Shown here piece after piece: positions 6,088-11,795 of a stretch of 11,795 bases of DNA. The notes beneath the pieces are model-generated. The model was given only the letters and a program-made list of their open reading frames with translations, searched no databases and was not told the DNA's origin. The position numbers were made by a program, and so were the translations under genes. Within the stretch, counting starts at the first letter, position 1, and every line of letters starts with the position of its first letter. This DNA comes from JAFMDF01 sp964644655 (GTDB lineage: Bacteria > Bacteroidota > Bacteroidia > Chitinophagales > Saprospiraceae). Where the stretch lies: NCBI GenBank assembly GCA_964644655.1, contig CAZXYA010000278.1, positions 1-11,795 of the forward strand, read 5' to 3'.

Positions 6088-6109
6088 TGATTCATTTAAA
6101 ATAAAACGT

Positions 6110-8839
6110 ATGAAAAATTTCAACTTAAAGAAATTTTGCTTAGGTGCATTTTTAATGCTTATTAGCCTTAGCATCTTTGCTCAAAGTACGGTATCTGGAA
6201 AGATTACCGATGCCGAAACAGGAGAAGGCCTGATTGGGGCGAATGTCCTTATTACTGGAACATCGATAGGTACTACCACAGATTTAGATGGTAATTATAC
6301 TTTAACAAGCGACCGTGCTTTGCCTTGGACAATCGAGGTTTCTTATACTGGTTATACCAATCAGGAACTTCAAGTTACAGCAGCAGGCACACAAGATTTT
6401 GCTTTATCAGCTGGACTTAACTTCAACCAAGAAGTCGTTATTTCTGCCTCTCGTAAACAAGAAAAAGCAGTAGATGCACCTGCCTCTATTTCTGTCTTAT
6501 CTGCTGAGAAAATGTCCGTAGTGGCAGATGGGGGAAACATTGTAAATGGATTAAAAAATACTGTAGGGGTTTCCATAGTGGACCAAGGTATTGATAGGTC
6601 ATCTATAACTTTGCGTGGGTCAGCAATCGTCAATCAAGGTAGAGTTCAAGTTTATAGAGATTACCGTCCTATGACGCAGTTAGCAGACCTTAACTTTGAA
6701 TCTCAATTGACGCCTGTTTCTAATATAGATGTTAAACAAGTAGAAGTACTTCGTGGACCTGCTGGTGCTTTATATGGCCCTAGTGTAAATGCAGGAGTTG
6801 TGCACTTTTTGACGATGGACCCTTGGGACAAAGATGGTACGACGGTTTCTGTTACTGCCGGAGAACAAAGTTTACTAAAATTTGATGTTAGACATGCGGG
6901 TGCCATTAGCGAGAAATTTGGCTATAAAATTTTATTAGGTGGTATGAGTGCAGATGATTTTCAGTTGGAAGAAAGTCTTGCAGCAGAGGTCGCAGCTGGA
7001 AACGGCGGCGGCGGATGGGGTGGACAACCTGGCATGACAGGAAGAGGTGCGCTGGAAGGGGCTACTTTAACTCATGGAGGCAATATGATTCAAGATGTAG
7101 GAAATAGATATGGGCAGGCTGCCCTATATTTCAAACCGTCTGAAGATGTCTCCATTGTTGGTACTTTTGATTATGGACAGTATAAAGGAAATAGAAGAAA
7201 TGTACAGGGTGATTTTTATAATAAACAAACCAGCAACAATTTTCAGATTCGGGCACAGTTAGGAGATTTATTTGTTGCGGCTAATAGATTTGTCAATTTG
7301 GGTAGTAATGATGAATCTGATTTGGATAAAAATCCAAGTTGGAATGCCAATTATGCCAATGGAACGATAGCTGCCAACGGTAAAATTGTAGAAAGTAAGT
7401 ATGAATTACAGTATCCATTTAGTGTAGGTCCATTAGACTTAACAGTAGGTGGAGATTACCTAAGTGTAGCACCAGAAGATAATTTTAGAACAGGTGGAAG
7501 ACAGGCGAATCAAGACTACATTATTTTTGGAGGATATTTACAGGCGAAATATAATATTACGCCCCAATTAGTTTTGAACGCAGTAGCTAGATATGACAAC
7601 TTCGATGCTTTTGACCAAACTGCCATTTCTCCTAGAGCTGCTTTGATTTATAAGCCAAACCCTTCTAGTCAGATAAGAGTCTCTTATAATAGGTCTTTCT
7701 CTTCTATGGGCTTTACTAGAACTTTCTTAGATTTCCAAGGTCCGCAACTTCCTTTTGGTGCACAATTACAGTTTGTGGGTGGAGCTACAGGATTTGGCTT
7801 TACGAATCCTATTGTAGCTGGAATGCCATTTGCGCAAGGATTGAACGGCACCTCTTTAGCAGGGGACGTCATTCCATTAGAAGGATTTTTTGGCCCTGGT
7901 CCTTTAGCTGGTGCTTTAAACGGTGCTTTAGGTGCGGACGGGGTTGCCGCCCTTCAAGCAGCAGCAGCAGGTCAAACTACGGCAGCAACTTATGCAACAT
8001 TTAGAGATGGGTTGCCTGTCCAAACTTTAGCTGGCTATGGAACTTCTTCTGCCGCATTACCGGCAACGAATACTTTTGAAATTGGTTATAAAGGAACTAT
8101 TGGAGACAACCTTGCCGTACAGATAGATATTTATAATAACAGAATCGAGGACTTTGAATCTAATGCGACACCTATTACTCCATTCATTCAAGCACCTAGT
8201 TTGGCGGCTGACTTAGGTACATTAGCAACTAGCGCAGGTTTAGACGGCGCAGCAGTTACGGCTGCAGTAAACGGAACGCCTTTTGGTAATGGTGGCAATA
8301 TTGGATGGGCGGAATCTGATTGGTCACAATCTAGACCTGACCCAAGTACACCACCTCAAATCAACTTTGGTTTCTTAAACTTTGGAGAGGCATCTTATTG
8401 GGGTTATGATTTAGGTTTAGAATACTATATTAATCCAGAATTGTCCATTTTTGGAAATTACTCTGGTTTAACTAAAAATCAATTTAGTTTAGAAGATTTA
8501 GGTGAGCGAGCCGATTCTGGATTTCCTCCTCAGTTTTTGAATACGCCAAAAAATAGAATCCGAATGGGTGTGAATTACCTACAGCCTTCTGGTTTGTTTG
8601 GTAGTGTAGCTTATTCCTATAATTCAGAATTTGATTCAGTAGTTGGTATTTTTAGAGGAACAGTTGAAGCTAGAAATTTAGTAGATTTAACGGTAGGTTA
8701 TAAAATGGATAATGGTTTAAAAGCGACTTTAAGCATTGCTAACCTATTTAATAATAAATACAGCTACTTCCCAAGATTGCCTCAAATTACTCGTGTAGCA
8801 ACATTGAATTTACAGTACCACTTTGGAGGGAAAAAGTAA
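6110..8839 (+). CDS. TonB-dependent outer-membrane receptor with carboxypeptidase-D-like N-terminal domain
   Basis: A 909-residue outer-membrane active transporter. Residues 1-25 are a Sec signal peptide (LMLISLSIFAQ). Residues 27-100 form a carboxypeptidase-regulatory-like beta domain (VSGKITDAETGEGLIGANV, GTTTDLDGNY). The plug spans about 107-240, starting EVVISASRKQEKAVDAPASISVLS and containing the RGPAGALYGPSVNAGVVHFL segment. The rest is a 22-strand-type barrel ending in an aromatic strand (TLNLQYHFGGKK). The order of domains is that of catecholate/vitamin-type receptors of Bacteroidota; no SusD partner follows, so SusC pairing is unlikely. The arylsulfatase 82 bases downstream suggests a sulfated organic substrate. 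Residues about 593-640 and 690-740 are Ala/Gly-rich low-complexity insertions, likely extracellular loops. The exact ligand is unknown. Confidence 0.9.
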   Translation: MKNFNLKKFCLGAFLMLISLSIFAQSTVSGKITDAETGEGLIGANVLITGTSIGTTTDLDGNYTLTSDRALPWTIEVSYTGYTNQELQVTAAGTQDFALSAGLNFNQEVVISASRKQEKAVDAPASISVLSAEKMSVVADGGNIVNGLKNTVGVSIVDQGIDRSSITLRGSAIVNQGRVQVYRDYRPMTQLADLNFESQLTPVSNIDVKQVEVLRGPAGALYGPSVNAGVVHFLTMDPWDKDGTTVSVTAGEQSLLKFDVRHAGAISEKFGYKILLGGMSADDFQLEESLAAEVAAGNGGGGWGGQPGMTGRGALEGATLTHGGNMIQDVGNRYGQAALYFKPSEDVSIVGTFDYGQYKGNRRNVQGDFYNKQTSNNFQIRAQLGDLFVAANRFVNLGSNDESDLDKNPSWNANYANGTIAANGKIVESKYELQYPFSVGPLDLTVGGDYLSVAPEDNFRTGGRQANQDYIIFGGYLQAKYNITPQLVLNAVARYDNFDAFDQTAISPRAALIYKPNPSSQIRVSYNRSFSSMGFTRTFLDFQGPQLPFGAQLQFVGGATGFGFTNPIVAGMPFAQGLNGTSLAGDVIPLEGFFGPGPLAGALNGALGADGVAALQAAAAGQTTAATYATFRDGLPVQTLAGYGTSSAALPATNTFEIGYKGTIGDNLAVQIDIYNNRIEDFESNATPITPFIQAPSLAADLGTLATSAGLDGAAVTAAVNGTPFGNGGNIGWAESDWSQSRPDPSTPPQINFGFLNFGEASYWGYDLGLEYYINPELSIFGNYSGLTKNQFSLEDLGERADSGFPPQFLNTPKNRIRMGVNYLQPSGLFGSVAYSYNSEFDSVVGIFRGTVEARNLVDLTVGYKMDNGLKATLSIANLFNNKYSYFPRLPQITRVATLNLQYHFGGKK

Positions 8840-8862
8840 TTAAAGTGCAATTACAAATTGTC

Positions 8863-8905
8863 TAAAGAGCTTGGAGCTTTTGAAAAGCTCCAAGCTCTTT
8901 ATTTG
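8863..8905 (+). terminator. strong hairpin between receptor and sulfatase genes
   Basis: A perfect 19-bp dyad (8863-8881 with 8883-8901; core AGAGCTTGGAGC/GCTCCAAGCTCT) starts 24 bases after the receptor stop, followed by a T-containing stretch (TTTATTTG). It is symmetric and could terminate in either direction. In an operon it would lower expression of the sulfatase relative to the receptor, or protect the receptor mRNA's 3' end. Confidence 0.75.
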
Positions 8906-8921
8906 ATAAAATCCTACCTAT

Positions 8922-10616
8922 TTGAGAAATCTACTAAAACGTATTTTAGGGTTTGGATGTCTACTTTTGCTAGGGCAATGTACGGCTACAAAACAGGTGG
9001 TCAAACAAACGACACCCAATATCCTATTAATTATAGTAGATGACCTAGGTTATTCCGATTTAGGTTGTTATGGTAGTGAAATTGATACTAAAAATATTGA
9101 TGACTTAGCCAAGGAAGGGATACGATTTACTAATTTTTACGCCTCGCCAAACTGTTCGCCCACACGAGCTATGTTGATGTCTGGTATGGACCATCATCAA
9201 GCAGGTATTGGTGCGATGGCAACATTGATGGGGCCAAACCAAAAAGGAAAACCTGGTTATGAGGGTTATTTAAATAACAAAACGGTTGCCTTTTCTGAAT
9301 TACTAAAAGATAAAGGCTATCGAAATTATTATGTTGGCAAATGGCATTTGGGCAATAATGAAATTGCCAATCCAAATGCTAGAGGATTTGACCGAGCATG
9401 GTGGCAAGTAGGTGGTACTCCCGGTTCTCATTTTAACTGGAATCCTCCCAATCCACGGATTAAAAATCCCTATTATGAAAATGATATTCCTCAAAAGGAA
9501 GTGCCTGAAAATTTATTCTCCACTAATTTCTATACCAACAAATTAATAAGCTACTTAACCGAAGATGAAGATAAAAAGCAACCTTTTTTAGGCGTGTTGT
9601 CATTTAGTGCCGTCCATCTTCCTATCCATTGCCCAGAAAGCCATATTGATTTATACAAAGGAAAATACAGAGAGGGTTATGAGGCTTTACGTCAAAAGAG
9701 ATTGCGACAACAAAAAGAATTAGGCATTACTGCAAAAGAAGTTGAATTAGCTAACTTACCACCTAATGCTGAAACTTGGGACCAATTAACTAAAGAAGAA
9801 CAGCTATATTATGCTCGACGAATGGAAGTCTATGCAGGTATGGTGGATAATGTAGATGACAATGTAGGCAAGCTAGTTGAATATTTGAAAGAAACGGGAC
9901 AATACGAAAATACCTTAATTCTTTTGATGTCGGATAACGGAGGCGCAGGATTTAACGGCTATCAATCTCCAAATGGTAAAAAACGTTATGCAGCAGCAGA
10001 TAATTCTATTGAAAATTTAGGTAGAAAAGGTTCTAATTTTTACATTGGTGCTGGCTGGGGAAGTGCGATTTCTACGCCTTTTCGGTTATTTAAAAGACAT
10101 GTTGCAGAGGGTGGATTGCGCATTCCGATGATTGTGAGTGGAGGGTATTTAAATTTAAAATTGAAAATTCAAAATGTAAAATTTAAAAGTGAGGGAGCGA
10201 TTAACCATAATCTTTTTACCGTGAGAGATATTGCTCCTACAATTCAAAAAATAGTTGGCATTGACTATCCAAAAGAGGAATACAAAGGCAGAAATTTATT
10301 ACCCCAAAATGGAAAATCTTTTGCAGCTTTAATGGAGCAAGACCCTACTAAATCTATTCACGCTAAAGAAGAAATTTTTGGATGGGAATTATTTAAACGA
10401 AAAGCTGTACAAAAAGGAGGTTGGAAAATTTTATGGATAGAGCCCGATTTTGGAAAAGGGAAATGGGAATTATTTAATTTGAAAGAAGACCCAACAGAAA
10501 AAATTGATTTAGCTGAAAAATATCCAGATAAATTACAAGAAATGATTTTGGCTTGGGAGCAATATCGGACTGAAAATAATGTGATTATTTCAACGGGAAA
10601 AAACAAATTTCCTTAA
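8922..10616 (+). CDS. arylsulfatase, formylglycine type, probable lipoprotein
   Basis: A 564-residue sulfatase resembling Pseudomonas AtsA throughout (for example GMDHHQAGIGAMATLMGPN-, GKPGYEGYLN, GKWHLG). It hydrolyses sulfate esters. Active site: Cys78 in CSPTR becomes formylglycine; metal ligands Asp40/Asp41 (IVDD) and Asp338/Asn339 (SDNGG); substrate or sulfate binding by Lys140/His142 (GKWHLG) and Lys391 (FKRHVAEGG). The N-terminus is lipoprotein-like (LLLLGQC, Cys20), though Gln at -1 is atypical. The only possible start is TTG at 8922: an in-frame TAA lies 15 bases upstream and no ATG precedes the catalytic core. Residues about 410-422 (LNLKLKIQNVKFK) are encoded by a 7-bp-period repeat and look inserted. 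A sulfatase-maturation enzyme must be encoded elsewhere. Confidence 0.92.
   Translation: MRNLLKRILGFGCLLLLGQCTATKQVVKQTTPNILLIIVDDLGYSDLGCYGSEIDTKNIDDLAKEGIRFTNFYASPNCSPTRAMLMSGMDHHQAGIGAMATLMGPNQKGKPGYEGYLNNKTVAFSELLKDKGYRNYYVGKWHLGNNEIANPNARGFDRAWWQVGGTPGSHFNWNPPNPRIKNPYYENDIPQKEVPENLFSTNFYTNKLISYLTEDEDKKQPFLGVLSFSAVHLPIHCPESHIDLYKGKYREGYEALRQKRLRQQKELGITAKEVELANLPPNAETWDQLTKEEQLYYARRMEVYAGMVDNVDDNVGKLVEYLKETGQYENTLILLMSDNGGAGFNGYQSPNGKKRYAAADNSIENLGRKGSNFYIGAGWGSAISTPFRLFKRHVAEGGLRIPMIVSGGYLNLKLKIQNVKFKSEGAINHNLFTVRDIAPTIQKIVGIDYPKEEYKGRNLLPQNGKSFAALMEQDPTKSIHAKEEIFGWELFKRKAVQKGGWKILWIEPDFGKGKWELFNLKEDPTEKIDLAEKYPDKLQEMILAWEQYRTENNVIISTGKNKFP
10149..10190 (+). repeat. 7-bp-period A/T repeat inside the arylsulfatase gene
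   Basis: The units AAATTTA, AAATTGA, AAATTCA, AAATGTA, AAATTTA follow one another from 10151. The array is roughly self-complementary (TAAATTT 10150-10156 with AAATTTA 10179-10185; TTGAA/TTCAA in the centre). It is read in frame as residues about 410-422, just after the RIPMIVSGG strand. AtsA-type enzymes, as I remember them, go almost directly from this strand to the GAI-H block (here GAINHNLF), so this looks like an in-frame insertion of about 12 residues in a surface loop. Confidence 0.6.
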
Positions 10617-10623
10617 ACTAAAC

Positions 10624-10691
10624 AAAATCCGTGACTAATAAATCCGTAACTAACGGGTTTTAGATACGGATTTATTAGTCACGGATTTTTT
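10624..10691. terminator. perfect 25-bp AATCCGT-type stem, bidirectional terminator
   Basis: 10624-10648 is perfectly complementary to 10665-10689, with a 16-nt loop; T-rich ends flank both sides (T-run 10685-10691; TTTTG on the other strand). Each arm is itself a near-tandem repeat (AAATCCGTGACTAAT, AAATCCGTAACTAAC). It begins 8 bases after the sulfatase stop and ends at the stop of the convergent gene, so it can serve as a terminator for both. It shares its unit with the degenerate copy at 2281-2326. Confidence 0.85.
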
Positions 10692-11487
10692 ATCCTTTGT
10701 TATGAACTCCAATGATTTCAAGTACTTCATTTCTGAAATTGGCTATGATACCAAAGGGTGTATTAGTCATTTTAAGATAATTTCTCATGGCTAAAATATG
10801 GATTCTTAATTCTTTTTGCCCAGCAGTAATACCACATAAAATCTTGTTTTTGATGAGTGGTATTTTTAGTTCAAAGTTTCTGAGGTATTCGCCATCAAAA
10901 TGGATGGGAATTGATACACTTGAAGAAAAAGGAATCTTTTGATGGGATAATTCTGCTTGAAATAATGCTTGATAAATTGAATAATTAAAACCTAAACCAT
11001 GCGTGTAAAAGATATTTAAAATAGCAGATTTTGCTTTTTCAAAGAAATCTTTATCATTCAAAGAAATAAGATTTCCTACTTCAGAGAAATCTTGGTGTAG
11101 TTCCAATTCACTTTCTGAAAATAGGACTCTTTCAATTTCGGCACTAGGTAATCCAAAATTCACTAGTAACCCTAAATCTTTTTGCCAATGTTTTAAGTAG
11201 TTACCGAGCTGAATATAATTAGCTGGTATAAAATCAGTTTTGATATTTTTAAGTTCTAAAATAATTTTATTTTCAACAATAAAATCAGGGATGAATTTAT
11301 GGACGATAATTCCCCGATGTTCTAAAAAAGAGTTAGGCTTTGATTGAAAAACTATACCTTTTTTTACGAATTGTTTTTCTAATGCAAGATGGTAAGTTTC
11401 TTCGTCAAGCCCAGTTTTCAGTTGATTATGAACCTCAAAAATACACCCTCTGATTGTGTAGGATAATTGTTCGTGAAGTAATCCCAT
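10690..11487 (-). CDS. GxxExxY-family protein with a degenerate second nuclease-like domain
   Basis: A 265-residue cytoplasmic protein. Residues 5-125 match the GxxExxY family: GLDEETY (Gly26, Glu29, Tyr32) and a PD-(D/E)xK-like site with Asp68 (IPDFIVENK) and Glu78-x-Lys80 (LELK), then NYLKHWQKDLGLLVNFG. Family members are usually about 125-140 residues. The extra half, 153-262, follows the same pattern: GFNYSIY (166-172), IPLIKNKILCGIT (209-221), RNYLKMTNTPFGIIANFR (235-252). It lacks the Glu of the motif (Tyr169), the Asp, and the E-x-K (Gly219, Thr221), so it appears to be a catalytically dead duplicate. The biological role of GxxExxY proteins is not established; nuclease activity is inferred from the fold. 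No partner gene is visible. Confidence 0.8.
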   Translation of the reverse strand: MGLLHEQLSYTIRGCIFEVHNQLKTGLDEETYHLALEKQFVKKGIVFQSKPNSFLEHRGIIVHKFIPDFIVENKIILELKNIKTDFIPANYIQLGNYLKHWQKDLGLLVNFGLPSAEIERVLFSESELELHQDFSEVGNLISLNDKDFFEKAKSAILNIFYTHGLGFNYSIYQALFQAELSHQKIPFSSSVSIPIHFDGEYLRNFELKIPLIKNKILCGITAGQKELRIHILAMRNYLKMTNTPFGIIANFRNEVLEIIGVHNKG

Positions 11488-11544
11488 AGCTGTTAATTTT
11501 GATTTTTTGATAACCTAACGCGGCAAAGCCGCTACCATAGAAAA

Positions 11545-11653
11545 CAGAAGTCAGACCGTTTATTTCATAAACTGTCAGAAGTCAGATTTTGCACCTACTG
11601 TTTTCTGACTTCTGACAGAAAATTTTAATTTTCGGTCTGACTTCTGACTTCTT
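11545..11653. repeat. nested TTCTGAC-heptamer palindromes
   Basis: Two nested perfect inverted repeats: an outer 14-bp pair (11545-11558 with 11633-11646, CAGAAGTCAGACCG) and an inner 15-bp pair (11572-11586 with 11604-11618, CTGTCAGAAGTCAGA). The arms consist of 7-bp units (TTCTGAC TTCTGAC). It lies upstream of the GxxExxY gene, and a small GC hairpin (GCGGC AAA GCCGC, 11520-11532) lies between it and that gene. Confidence 0.8.
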
Positions 11654-11795
11654 AATATTCAATGGTTTAGCGATAACTCTTGCCACGTTTGCGCAAGAAA
11701 TAACTGCTAACGAACTAAAAGTATCAATATAATTCCTAAACCTTGGATTTCGCTGATTTCGGAAAAAGAAAAAAGAATTAAAGGAAAATGGTTTT
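11654..11795. other. right-end intergenic sequence, no supported gene
   Basis: From the GxxExxY start (11487) to the window edge there are 308 bases without a supported gene. Besides the palindromes at 11545-11653 there is an imperfect hairpin at about 11665-11711 (TAGCGATAAC-CTTGC against GCAAG-TAACTGCTA). The last 75 bases are AT-rich without clear signals. A minus-strand frame is open here but overlaps the repeats and has no recognisable product. Confidence 0.5.

Noticed and set aside
6370..7872. Antisense open frames within the receptor gene
   Set aside because: Shadows of the receptor's Ala/Gly-rich codons; no starts with signals and no motifs.
8858..9043. Plus-strand 61-codon frame over the hairpin and the sulfatase start
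   Set aside because: Overlaps the terminator-like dyad and the well-supported sulfatase in another frame; its peptide has no family resemblance.
9169..10606. Antisense open frames within the arylsulfatase gene
   Set aside because: The sense strand carries catalytic motifs throughout; antisense peptides resemble nothing.
11545..11653. CRISPR-like array
   Set aside because: Repeats are 7 bp units in inverted pairs, with no regular spacers and no cas genes.
11650..11795. Minus-strand open frame at the right edge (contains AVISCANVARVIAK)
   Set aside because: Overlaps the hairpin and heptamer palindromes, has no start within the window and no recognised domain.

Overview
The window looks like an AT-rich chromosomal segment of a member of the Bacteroidota. 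The evidence is a TonB-dependent receptor with an N-terminal carboxypeptidase-D-like domain, an exact Bacteroidota-type promoter (TTTG, 21-nt spacer, TATATTTG) in front of the IclR gene, almost no Shine-Dalgarno sequences, and long intergenic gaps filled with palindromic short repeats. A Saprospira-like lineage is possible but cannot be shown from sequence alone.

Layout. At 1-430 lie the tail of a truncated gene and a small four-helix membrane protein. A hairpin-rich, possibly MITE-like element follows at 426-624. A TetR/AcrR-type regulator (744-1337) and a CxxC alkylhydroperoxidase-like (CMD family) gene (1482-2009) come next, linked by three near-identical 17-19 bp palindromes that look like TetR operators. 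The stretch 2010-2680 is decayed: it holds the last TM segment of an MFS permease and the C-terminus of a sulfatase interrupted by an in-frame stop, each next to repeats, ending at a clear intrinsic terminator. Acetoacetyl-CoA synthetase (2949-4919) converges on a PcaR/PobR-like IclR regulator (5040-5810, minus). That regulator is divergent from a TonB-dependent receptor (6110-8839), followed by a lipoprotein arylsulfatase (8922-10616). A perfect 25-bp stem separates the arylsulfatase from a convergent GxxExxY protein (10690-11487, minus), which appears to contain a second, catalytically degenerate copy of its nuclease-like domain. The right end (11488-11795) is repeat-rich and shows no gene.

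How the genes may work together. The receptor and the arylsulfatase look like an uptake-and-cleavage pair for an organic sulfate ester. The divergent IclR regulator, of a subfamily that usually senses aromatic acids, is the natural candidate controller; three GAAC/GTTC half-sites lie in the shared control region. This is inference. The TetR regulator probably controls itself and the CMD gene, and may once have controlled the now-lost MFS permease.

Most striking beyond the genes is a family of repeats with a 7-bp period (TCAGGCA-, GATGAAC-, TTCTGAC-type units) arranged as inverted pairs in at least four intergenic regions. An apparent 7-bp-period insertion of the same kind sits inside the arylsulfatase coding sequence.
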